From contig JAGGTW010000094.1 of assembly GCA_021163585.1 (NCBI GenBank), positions 1-8,313 on the forward strand: a stretch of DNA of 8,313 bases, read 5' to 3'. The notes beneath the pieces were generated by a model, which worked only from the letters and a program-made list of their open reading frames with translations, was not told where the DNA came from and did no database searches. A program made the translations under genes and the position numbers. Position 1 is the stretch's first letter, and each line of letters begins with the position of its first letter. Below, piece by piece: positions 1 through 5,886 of the stretch. The DNA is from Desulfurococcales archaeon (GTDB lineage Archaea; Thermoproteota; Thermoprotei_A; Sulfolobales; NBVN01).

Positions 1-9
1 GGGGATAAA

Positions 10-18
10 CTTATAAGC
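10..18 (+). promoter_or_regulatory. Putative TATA box of the SpeD-family gene
   Basis: CTTATAAGC is a TATA-like box. An archaeal start site about 25 bases downstream would fall near base 40, giving a leader of about 13 bases before the ATG at 53. Sequence inspection only. Confidence 0.4.
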
Positions 19-23
19 TACAG

Positions 24-43
24 ACCCCCCTATTTAAGGGGGT
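24..43. repeat. GC-only inverted repeat before the SpeD-family gene
   Basis: ACCCCC (24-29) and GGGGGT (38-43) form a perfect 6-bp dyad around an 8-base AT-rich loop. The right arm is also the best-placed ribosome-binding sequence: GGGGGT matches GGAGGT with one G for A, which would form a G-U wobble, and lies 9 bases before the ATG. If transcription starts near base 40 the dyad acts only as DNA, for example as an operator. If it starts further upstream the RNA hairpin would hide the ribosome-binding site. Confidence 0.45.
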
Positions 44-52
44 TGGGGGGTA

Positions 53-448
53 ATGACGCAGGCAGCACGCACGCTAGGAATGATGACGCCTTATACGGAG
101 TACAGGGTATATGGAAGGCACGTATACGGTAGCCTCTATGGTTGCGACCCCGAACTTCTTTCTAGTCCTGACTACCTGAAGAAGGTAGTTATTGGTGCAG
201 CTAAGGTGGGGAGAATGACACTACTTGATGTTAAGTACTGGCATATTTACCCAGGTGTTAGTTTGGTAGCGATAATATTGGAGTCGCACATAACGATTCA
301 CACATGGCCTGAGCATGAGTTCGCTACAGTTGATGTTTATTCTTGCGGAAAAGGTGCAGACCCTGAAGCTGCTTTTAAATACATTGCTAAGGCGCTTAAG
401 GCATGCAGGTACGAGTACGAGGTTAGTGATAGGTCACTGACAAAATAG
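53..448 (+). CDS. speD: SpeD-family pyruvoyl-dependent decarboxylase (AdoMet or arginine decarboxylase proenzyme)
   Basis: This 131-residue proenzyme belongs to the small prokaryotic SpeD family, which cleaves itself before a serine to make a pyruvoyl cofactor. Visible landmarks are ESHITIHTWPE (77-87) with the predicted pyruvoyl precursor Ser78 and catalytic His83, and VYSCG (95-99) with catalytic Cys98. The N-terminal GRHVYGSLYGCD (21-32) also fits. S-adenosylmethionine decarboxylase yields the aminopropyl donor for spermidine-type polyamines. Crenarchaea also carry a SpeD paralogue that decarboxylates arginine to agmatine, and from sequence alone I cannot say which this is. The length is usual for the family. 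An in-frame stop at 35-37 limits upstream extension. ATG codons at 80 and 83 are possible alternative starts but lack a good ribosome-binding site. The next gene starts 167 bases on with its own promoter-like sequence, so this is probably a single-gene unit. Confidence 0.93.
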   Translation: MTQAARTLGMMTPYTEYRVYGRHVYGSLYGCDPELLSSPDYLKKVVIGAAKVGRMTLLDVKYWHIYPGVSLVAIILESHITIHTWPEHEFATVDVYSCGKGADPEAAFKYIAKALKACRYEYEVSDRSLTK

Positions 449-569
449 TAAGTTACATTAATTCACATAACTTCAAGTCTCCATGGCAATACTTCGAGTT
501 TAACCTGTAAACACCTTCTTAGGTAGCTAGATCTTAATACTGAACTTACGTATGGTGTGGAATTGCTAA

Positions 570-578
570 CATAAAATG
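570..578 (+). promoter_or_regulatory. Putative TATA box of the geranylgeranyl-reductase-family gene
   Basis: CATAAAATG lies about 40 bases before the TTG start at 616, so transcription would begin near 600 and leave a leader of about 16 bases. Otherwise the 167-base gap 449-615 shows no RNA gene, repeat or clear terminator. Confidence 0.33.
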
Positions 579-615
579 TAAAACCTCTACCTAAATACCA
601 GACTTAGGTGCGGCT

Positions 616-1710
616 TTGGCTTCAATATCAATTGTAGGAGGGGGTGTGGCGGGTCTCTTAGTTGCCCGTGAGTTAGCTAAGCACGGGTACAATGTCGAGT
701 TGTTTGAAGAGCATAGAGCCTTCGGTGTGCCTAGGCACTGCACTGGCTTAGTGAGCGAGTTTACATTTAGAGCACTGGGTCGGCCAGCATGTGAGAGCAG
801 AGTAATGAGGTTTAATTCATACATTATTGCTTCATGTGACTTAAGCAGAGATATAGAGTTGTTATTTAATGAGCACGTTTACTTGCTTGACAGGGTGCGG
901 CTCGAGAAGCTGATCAGTATTGAGGCACAATGCTCTGGCGCAACGCTGAGGCTAGGTACGTACGTCAGAAATGTAATGAGTTCAGGCAAGGTTGAGGTTC
1001 TCGGGGGAGGTAAGAAAAAATATGATTATGTAGTACTTGCTGAAGGAGCTATAAGGAAGTTCGCCAGAGATCTGGGTTTATGTCCGAGGAAACTAAGTTC
1101 CTTGAAGGGATTCCAAGCTATTGCTGTGATCAAGAAGGCAAAACTGGATAGACCACTGATCATTGCATGCAACAGTGTGTGCAGGGACTTTTTTGCTTGG
1201 GTCGTTCCTTACGGTAATGAAGGTAACTATATAGTTGGTGTAGCATCTGCGCAGGATATTTACTTATCATTCACTAAATTGCTGAAGCTTATCAGCAAGC
1301 ACTATGGGTCAGAGGTAGTTATTGTTAAGCACTTTGGCGGGCTCATGCCTGTCAGCAAGCCATGTGCGCTGGCTAGAGGTAACGTGGTAGGGGTAGGGGA
1401 TTCCATATCGTTGGTTAAGCCAGTAAGTGGCGGCGGAATCTACTCTATAGTTCTCGAGGTTGAGGCGTTAGTCAAGGCATTTAAGGGCGATTTCATTGAT
1501 AAAGGTCGGTATTACGGTGAACTAAGTAAGCTACGTAAGCTAATTACGTTTCAGCGGGTCTTCAAGAAGCTCTTAACGTACTTCGGAGGTTATGAGGGAG
1601 TAATTAATGTGCTGCTTAGTTTAGGTATAAGAAAAATAGTTGTTGGAGACTATGACAGTCTGGAATTAAATCTAGCTGAAACAGTCAGGCACTTGATCTT
1701 TGCGACTTAG
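616..1710 (+). CDS. Geranylgeranyl-reductase-family FAD-dependent oxidoreductase
   Basis: The 364-residue protein starts with a Rossmann dinucleotide-binding site, VGGGVAG (7-13), with an acidic residue (Glu31) at the end of the second strand. Then come GVPRHCTG (37-44), the Pro-x-x-Cys signature of geranylgeranyl reductases, and VVLAEGA (139-145). VGVGDSISLVKPVSGGG (258-274) matches the second FAD-binding motif GD...P..GGG. Family members saturate isoprenoid chains; in archaea these are the geranylgeranyl chains of membrane ether lipids. The exact substrate here is inferred only. At 364 residues it is shorter than the roughly 450-residue enzyme characterised in Sulfolobus, with most of the loss apparently C-terminal. 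The start is TTG: an in-frame stop at 592-594 leaves no other upstream start, and AGGTG at 606-610 is a well-placed ribosome-binding site. Its 3' end overlaps the opposing eL13 gene by 26 bases. Confidence 0.85.
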   Translation: MASISIVGGGVAGLLVARELAKHGYNVELFEEHRAFGVPRHCTGLVSEFTFRALGRPACESRVMRFNSYIIASCDLSRDIELLFNEHVYLLDRVRLEKLISIEAQCSGATLRLGTYVRNVMSSGKVEVLGGGKKKYDYVVLAEGAIRKFARDLGLCPRKLSSLKGFQAIAVIKKAKLDRPLIIACNSVCRDFFAWVVPYGNEGNYIVGVASAQDIYLSFTKLLKLISKHYGSEVVIVKHFGGLMPVSKPCALARGNVVGVGDSISLVKPVSGGGIYSIVLEVEALVKAFKGDFIDKGRYYGELSKLRKLITFQRVFKKLLTYFGGYEGVINVLLSLGIRKIVVGDYDSLELNLAETVRHLIFAT

Positions 1711-1930
1711 TAGTTAGATACTCCTGCAATACCTTAATGTTCCACTCATGGCTACTTCTCCTACGCTTATCTACAGGTACTCCTAGCTTTCTTGCCTCCC
1801 CAACAGATAGCCCTACAGCCCTCAGCTCGCCTAAGCTGAATCCCCTACCACTTCTTAACCCAGTAACAGTACCTCTGGCCCGCATCAACCTAGGTTTCTT
1901 GACTAGGGCTGCAGGCACCTCATCAGTCAT
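1685..1930 (-). CDS. rpl13e: Large-subunit ribosomal protein eL13 (L13e)
   Basis: The 81-residue basic protein carries the L13e signature GRGFSLGELRAVGLSVGEA (28-46), followed by LGVPVDKRRRSSHEWN (49-64). It is a 50S ribosomal component shared by crenarchaea and eukaryotes, and the size is typical of the archaeal form. I chose the ATG at 1930. AAGGTG lies 6 bases upstream, and a TATA box at 1977-1968 predicts transcription from near 1947, which would make the in-frame TTG at 1948 (six residues longer) almost leaderless. That TTG does have AGGTGGAG upstream, so the longer form is not excluded. The gene is alone on its strand. It converges with the preceding flavoprotein gene, overlapping it by 26 bases, and diverges from the nucleoside phosphorylase gene. 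Confidence 0.93.
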   Translation of the reverse strand: MTDEVPAALVKKPRLMRARGTVTGLRSGRGFSLGELRAVGLSVGEARKLGVPVDKRRRSSHEWNIKVLQEYLTTKSQRSSA

Positions 1931-1967
1931 TTCCAACACCTTGAACAACTAGGCAGCTCCACCTTAA

Positions 1968-1977
1968 TAATTTTATG
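1968..1977 (-). promoter_or_regulatory. Putative TATA box of the eL13 gene
   Basis: Read on the minus strand this is CATAAAATTA. A start about 25 bases downstream falls near 1947, which suits translation from the ATG at 1930 with the AAGGTG site at 1942-1937. It forms one half of the divergent promoter region 1931-2038. Confidence 0.45.
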
Positions 1978-1996
1978 AATTCCCACAGCGAATACG

Positions 1997-2006
1997 GATA
2001 AATAAG
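1997..2006 (+). promoter_or_regulatory. Putative TATA box of the nucleoside phosphorylase gene
   Basis: GATAAATAAG lies about 38 bases before the ATG at 2039, predicting transcription from near 2027. The ribosome-binding sequence GGGAG (2026-2030), 8 bases before the start, sits at or next to that predicted start site, so the transcript may begin a few bases earlier. Confidence 0.42.
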
Positions 2007-2038
2007 TTTACCCTGAATCATATTAGGGAGATAATAAA

Positions 2039-2764
2039 ATGATCGGTAAGCCCATACATCTAAAAATCAAGCCTGAAAATGTGGCTAAGCGCGTTGTAGT
2101 GGCTGGTGACCCTGCAAGAGTCGAGCAGGTGAGCAAGCTCTTAGAAAAAGTACGACTAATAAATAAGAACAGAGGCTTCATAACATACACTGGTGAGTAT
2201 AAGGGCGTACCCATTACCGTTGCTACACATGGTGTGGGCTTTCCATCAGCAGGTATAGTATTTGAGGAGTTAGCCATGGTTGGTGCTAAAGCTATTGTTA
2301 GGTTAGGCTCGTGTGGTGCGTTAGTGAAGGGCTTCAAGATAGGTGATTTAATTATTCCAACGGGCTGCGCCTACTATCCTGGGGGTGCCTACTACCAGTA
2401 CTTAGGTGAGTATGTGTGTACGGCTACGTCTCCCGACTACGAAATGCTTAAGAGCCTTGTTGAGTCAGCACATAGTCTAGGTGTGAGGTACTCATTGGGG
2501 CCAGTAATAAGTAGTGATGCTTTCTATGCAGAAGATCCTGAGTTCGCGAAGAGGTGGGCTTCAAGGGGGATACTAGCCGTTGAAATGGAGTGTGCAGGAC
2601 TATTCATGTTTGGACTAATGCGGAAGGTAAGAACTGCAGCAGTACTGCTTGTGAGCGACTCACTCGTTGAAGACTTAGGATTTGCCAGTGCTGAGGAGCT
2701 CAGGGAGTACGCACTAAAGGCAGCTGAAGTAGCTTTAGAGGCACTGATAAAAACGCAGATTTAG
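2039..2764 (+). CDS. Hexameric purine nucleoside / 5'-methylthioadenosine phosphorylase
   Basis: The 241-residue cytoplasmic enzyme belongs to the hexameric (DeoD/UdpP-like) nucleoside phosphorylase family, which splits purine nucleosides with phosphate. By family comparison the phosphate site is GDPAR (23-27, Arg27), Arg45 in NRGF, and VRLGSCG (87-93, Arg88 and Ser91). VEMEC (181-185) supplies the ribose-binding Met and Glu, and Asp207 in VSDSL (205-209) is the expected general acid. SSDAFYAED (158-166), the overall pattern and the length closely resemble the Sulfolobus 5'-methylthioadenosine phosphorylase as I remember it. Methylthioadenosine is therefore a likely substrate, alongside inosine, guanosine or adenosine. 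That would recycle the by-product of polyamine synthesis and link it to the SpeD-type gene at 53. It has its own promoter-like sequence, and a T-tract follows the stop codon. Confidence 0.93.
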   Translation: MIGKPIHLKIKPENVAKRVVVAGDPARVEQVSKLLEKVRLINKNRGFITYTGEYKGVPITVATHGVGFPSAGIVFEELAMVGAKAIVRLGSCGALVKGFKIGDLIIPTGCAYYPGGAYYQYLGEYVCTATSPDYEMLKSLVESAHSLGVRYSLGPVISSDAFYAEDPEFAKRWASRGILAVEMECAGLFMFGLMRKVRTAAVLLVSDSLVEDLGFASAEELREYALKAAEVALEALIKTQI

Positions 2765-2776
2765 AATAGTTTTTAC
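2765..2776 (+). terminator. Possible oligo-T terminator after the nucleoside phosphorylase gene
   Basis: Five thymines at 2770-2774 follow the stop codon within a few bases. Archaeal RNA polymerase can stop at such tracts without a hairpin, and I see no stem here. A short T-run in AT-rich DNA is weak evidence. Confidence 0.3.
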
Positions 2777-2802
2777 ATCCTAACTTTCTGTGTACACTAC
2801 AC

Positions 2803-2838
2803 TATCACACATTTACTTTCACATTGCTTGATATCACA
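2803..2838 (+). repeat. Three TWTCACA direct repeats upstream of orc1/cdc6
   Basis: TATCACA at 2803-2809, TTTCACA at 2817-2823 and TATCACA at 2832-2838 repeat at 14 and 15 bases. Copies two and three remain similar over 15 bases (11 matches). The array ends 15 bases before the TATA box of orc1/cdc6. A near-copy in inverted orientation, TTTCACT, lies at 2900-2894 next to the start codon. I see no other TWTCACA on either strand of the window. The arrangement looks like a protein-binding array, either an operator or an iteron-like site. Confidence 0.5.
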
Positions 2839-2853
2839 TCCCTTAAGCTAGGA

Positions 2854-2865
2854 AAATAATATATG
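2854..2865 (+). promoter_or_regulatory. Putative TATA box of the orc1/cdc6 gene
   Basis: AAATAATATATG is an AT-only core about 40 bases before the ATG at 2903, predicting a transcription start near 2887 and a leader of about 16 bases. The leader contains GTGA (2895-2898), a weak ribosome-binding site 4 bases before the start. Confidence 0.5.
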
Positions 2866-2902
2866 GTATTACTGCCTGATTAACTAGTAGTAGAGTGAAA
2901 GT

Positions 2903-4153
2903 ATGCAAGATATCAATGAGATAATAGAAAGTGAGGTTAAGAGGCCATCAGTGTTTATAGATGAGTCAAAGCTCTACCCAGAATACGTTCCAGATAAGTT
3001 ACCGCATAGAGAAGAACAGGTACGTCAGCTTACTAGGTTGTTTAAATCAATAATACTCCGTCCTGGCACAGTCAGTGTTAGGACATTACTAGTGGGTCCT
3101 ATAGGTTCGGGAAAGACCGTAACTTCAATAGTGTTTGGAACGAACTTCTCCAGACTCGCAGAAAGAAAAGGTGTCAACATAAGGTACGTCCACGTAAATT
3201 GCTCAAAATCAAAGAACCCTGCCACTATCTTTAGGGAAATTAAAAATCAGCTAGGACTTAACCTCCCTGATAGAGGGCTCTCAGCTACTGAGTTAGGTAG
3301 TGCACTACTTAAGTTACTTGACATGGAGGACCTATACCTTCTGGTAGCCTTGGATGAATTTGACTACTTTCTGAGAGTTTCAAAACCTGATGACAGATAC
3401 ATGATCGTTAGATTTTACGATGTTTTCAAAACCGGTGTAAAAAGGCTTAATTTTATTTACATAACAAGAGGGACGCCGACATACATCAGTAGCTTAGTTG
3501 ACGACATAACGGGTAGTTACCTAATGAAGAACATAGTAATGTTTAATCCCTACAAGTCAAAGGAAATACTTGATATACTAAAAACAAGAGCTGAGGTAGC
3601 CTTTTATCCTGGCGTAATAAGTGATGACGTGCTTGACTATATAGCTAATTTAGTCGGTACAGACAACGGTGGGGACGGAAACGCGCGCAAAGCCTTGGCC
3701 GTACTGCACGCTGCTGGTAAGTTAGCTGACAAAGAGATGCTGGAAGGTAGGGCAACTAGAGTAACCATAGATCATGTAAGAGCTGTGTTTTCACGGGAGT
3801 ATCCATCACTGATTAATCTAATTGATGCCCTCCATTACCTACCTCTGCATGAACTTCTAGTACTTAAGGCGATAGCGCTTGCACTACTAAGGACGGGTGA
3901 GGACTACGTGTCAATGGGTGTAATAGAGGGGGTTTACAGGCGCTTGTGCTCAGAAATAGGTGAAGAGGCTAGGGGACACACAAAAGTATATACCTACGTA
4001 ATGGACTTAAGGCATAGGGGGATCATAATAACAAGGTCAAACATTAAGGGTAGGAGAGGGAGGAGTACGTACGTAAGCTTCGGTGCAATACCGCTGAATG
4101 AACTAATAAGGAAGCTGGATCACATAATAAGTAGCAAGAGGCTAATACAATGA
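2903..4153 (+). CDS. cdc6: Orc1/Cdc6-family replication initiator, divergent type
   Basis: This 416-residue AAA+ ATPase with a C-terminal winged helix belongs to the archaeal Orc1/Cdc6 family, which binds origins and helps load the MCM helicase. PEYVPDKLPHREEQ (26-39) is the family N-terminal signature. Walker A is GPIGSGKT (65-72) and Walker B is VALDEFD (148-154). Sensor 2 is NARKAL (260-265), preceded by an unusual glycine-rich DNGGDG. The winged-helix region is about 313-400, with GRRGRSTYV (383-391) in the wing. Two normally conserved elements are altered. Sensor 1, usually ISND, reads ITRG (187-190), and the usual D-R-V-x-S-S segment carrying the arginine finger reads VDDITGS (199-205). 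It is therefore probably a secondary paralogue rather than the main initiator. It overlaps the next gene by 4 bases, and no canonical origin-recognition box is visible nearby. Confidence 0.92.
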   Translation: MQDINEIIESEVKRPSVFIDESKLYPEYVPDKLPHREEQVRQLTRLFKSIILRPGTVSVRTLLVGPIGSGKTVTSIVFGTNFSRLAERKGVNIRYVHVNCSKSKNPATIFREIKNQLGLNLPDRGLSATELGSALLKLLDMEDLYLLVALDEFDYFLRVSKPDDRYMIVRFYDVFKTGVKRLNFIYITRGTPTYISSLVDDITGSYLMKNIVMFNPYKSKEILDILKTRAEVAFYPGVISDDVLDYIANLVGTDNGGDGNARKALAVLHAAGKLADKEMLEGRATRVTIDHVRAVFSREYPSLINLIDALHYLPLHELLVLKAIALALLRTGEDYVSMGVIEGVYRRLCSEIGEEARGHTKVYTYVMDLRHRGIIITRSNIKGRRGRSTYVSFGAIPLNELIRKLDHIISSKRLIQ

Positions 4154-4413
4154 GCAGTATAAGGGTTGAGGAGATATTCTCGAGTAAGGGAAGGGTTAAG
4201 ATACTTAAGCTGATAATTGAGCACGGCGAGATAAACATCACACAGCTGATTAAGGAGGCAGGGCTGAACCACAAGGTTGTGTCAAAACACCTGGAATACC
4301 TGAAGAACGCAGGCCTAGTCGAAGAAGTGAAATTCAACAGAATGCGAATATACAGGCCAAACTGGATCAACCCTAAGGTTAGGTACATAGAGGAGCTGCT
4401 CAGAAATCTCTGA
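4150..4413 (+). CDS. Small winged-helix DNA-binding protein (ArsR-like), coupled to orc1/cdc6
   Basis: The 87-residue protein is almost entirely one winged helix-turn-helix domain. Helices run at about 7-24 and 30-38, a recognition helix lies at about 41-53 (HKVVSKHLEYLKN), and a beta wing spans about 57-70. It most resembles ArsR-type or MarR-like single-domain regulators. There are no cysteine pairs, so no metal-sensing site is evident. Its ATG overlaps the orc1/cdc6 stop in ATGA, and GAGG at 4138-4141 lies 8 bases upstream, so the two are probably translated together. It could regulate its own operon, for example at the TWTCACA array, or act with the initiator on DNA. Both ideas are inferences. 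The gene ends 31 bases from the convergent RFC large-subunit gene. Confidence 0.87.
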   Translation: MSSIRVEEIFSSKGRVKILKLIIEHGEINITQLIKEAGLNHKVVSKHLEYLKNAGLVEEVKFNRMRIYRPNWINPKVRYIEELLRNL

Positions 4414-4444
4414 GTTCCCTGGCTAGAGTAGTGAGCAAAAGTAC

Positions 4445-5878
4445 TTACTTCTTAAAGAAGGCCTCCAGCCCAGCACCTTCCTTCTTCTTTCTCCTCCTGA
4501 CTTTCTTAGTTTTAGGTGCCTCTGCCTCAGTCTTTACGGCGGCCTCCGCTTCAGGAGGCTCCTTCCTGCTCTCTTCTCTAGCTTCTCTAGCTATCTGCTC
4601 TCTGATCTTCTTAGTCAACTCAATAATTCTGTTGCTATTTCGCTGGCTTAAGTATTTGATCATTGAGTCAGAGAGGTTTAATCCAACAGCTAGTGAGGCA
4701 GCATATTCCGGGTTGCTCTCAAATATAGCTACCAAGTACGGTATAACGTCTGACTTAGCAAGTCTCTTCGAAATACGTAAGTGTCGTGCAATTACAGCTG
4801 CTAGATCCTCTCTGATCTGCCTCACTTCCTTAGTTCTAGCCATTATTAGGATTTTTTGCGGAAACGAGTACTTAACCCACCTATATTTGCTTTTTACGTC
4901 AGTTCGTACAGCTAAAGACACTCCAGCTGTCATGAGCTCCATAGCATATGCAAGGAGGTCCCACGATCCTGTCCTAACTATTCTGCCGATGTAGACATCC
5001 GCCCTTGATAGCGCGTCATAGGCTCTCCAAAGGTCTTCGGGATTACTTATCTGCTTAGGCAAGTTCTCATTGATCCACTGAATTAGCTCGTCAGGACTAA
5101 GGTCAGTCTGTGAAGCAGCTAGCTTAGCCTGCCATGCGTACTTAGAGATGAAGATCTTTCTAACAACTTCGAACGGTTCATAAACCCTGTCTCGCGCTCT
5201 CAAGACCGCCTTGACTGCTGATAGCGTCACTCTTCCATAGCCCTCAGCAATCGCCTGCAGGTCGTTAATAGCGGACCGTAGGTCGCCTTCAGCCTTATTA
5301 GCAATGTACTTTATAGCGTCGTCATCACACCTTATTCTCTCAAGCTCACATATTCTTGCAAGAGCCCTCTTAATATCTGTCTTAGTGAGTCTTCTGAAGG
5401 GTACGAGCAACACGCTTTCTCTTAAAGGCCTTAGATTCGGGTCCCACGGATCGTTAGCGGTCATCACAAGAGGGCTCTTAGTAATCTTGATTAAGTCTAA
5501 GATCGCTTCCATAGCGCCACGGTCAGCTACTCTAGACATCCCGTCTACCTCATCAAGCAATATCAACTTACCCTTAGCGAATAAGCCTCTCTGCATGACG
5601 GCTATCTTAGCTATACGCTCTATGTCACTGGCCCTCCTATAGTCACTCGCATTCATTTCCAGGTACTCCAGACCGTATTCTCGAGCAACAGCTTCAGCTA
5701 GTGATGTCTTACCGCATCCTGGAGGACCGTAGAATAGTGCTGCCTTACGGGACGGTCTTCCAGCGAACCACTCCTTGATCCACTTCAGAACTAATTGTTT
5801 AGCATCATTCTGGTTCACAACATCAGCTATCTTCTTAGGTCTGTACTTGATGACCCAAGGTAGCTTTCTCTCAGACAT
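4445..5878 (-). CDS. rfcL: Replication factor C large subunit
   Basis: The 477-residue AAA+ subunit belongs to the archaeal clamp loader, which works with four small subunits to load PCNA on primed DNA. WVIKYRPKKIADVVNQ (8-23) is the RFC N-terminal box. Walker A is GPPGCGKT (51-58), Walker B is LILLDEVD (105-112), sensor 1 is TAND (140-143) and sensor 2 is GDLRSAINDL (198-207). Residues from about 430 form a charged, probably disordered tail rich in Glu, Lys and Ala. The tail ends in GLEAFFKK (470-477), a PCNA-binding (PIP) box in which the usual first glutamine is Gly468. The length fits other archaeal large subunits. It lies 8 bases after the small-subunit gene, with AGGTAGGT (overlapping the small-subunit stop) as ribosome-binding site, so the two form an operon. 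Its 3' end faces the winged-helix gene across 31 bases. Confidence 0.97.
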   Translation of the reverse strand: MSERKLPWVIKYRPKKIADVVNQNDAKQLVLKWIKEWFAGRPSRKAALFYGPPGCGKTSLAEAVAREYGLEYLEMNASDYRRASDIERIAKIAVMQRGLFAKGKLILLDEVDGMSRVADRGAMEAILDLIKITKSPLVMTANDPWDPNLRPLRESVLLVPFRRLTKTDIKRALARICELERIRCDDDAIKYIANKAEGDLRSAINDLQAIAEGYGRVTLSAVKAVLRARDRVYEPFEVVRKIFISKYAWQAKLAASQTDLSPDELIQWINENLPKQISNPEDLWRAYDALSRADVYIGRIVRTGSWDLLAYAMELMTAGVSLAVRTDVKSKYRWVKYSFPQKILIMARTKEVRQIREDLAAVIARHLRISKRLAKSDVIPYLVAIFESNPEYAASLAVGLNLSDSMIKYLSQRNSNRIIELTKKIREQIAREAREESRKEPPEAEAAVKTEAEAPKTKKVRRRKKKEGAGLEAFFKK

Positions 5879-5886
5879 TGCGTAAC

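Noticed and set aside
77..180. C/D-box-like words (ATGATGA and CTGA) suggesting a small RNA
   Set aside because: The boxes are about 90 bases apart, without internal D' and C' boxes at the right spacing, and they lie inside the SpeD coding sequence.
1737..1952. Plus-strand open frame of 71 codons
   Set aside because: It is antisense to eL13, whose family signature on the other strand is unmistakable. The frame has low-complexity Leu/Ser/Pro composition typical of a shadow.
2023..2337. Minus-strand open frame of 104 codons
   Set aside because: It is antisense to the nucleoside phosphorylase, whose catalytic motifs run through the same bases.
2765..2902. Canonical archaeal origin with origin-recognition boxes
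   Set aside because: I looked for the G-tract plus TTTCCA/TGGAAAC type box around the orc1/cdc6 gene and found none. Only the unrelated TWTCACA repeats are present.
4044..4388. Minus-strand open frame of 114 codons over the orc1/cdc6 end and the winged-helix gene
   Set aside because: Both plus-strand proteins have recognisable domains. The opposite frame shows no domain and no ribosome-binding site.
4437..4446. AAGTACTT palindrome as a terminator between the convergent genes
   Set aside because: An 8-base perfect palindrome has no loop for a hairpin, and the T-run on the minus strand is only four bases, so it is no better than chance.
4431..4994. Plus-strand open frame of 187 codons with hydrophobic, membrane-like segments
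   Set aside because: It lies antisense to the 3' end of the RFC large-subunit gene. Its Ser/Leu-rich segments arise from the complement of Glu/Lys/Arg codons.
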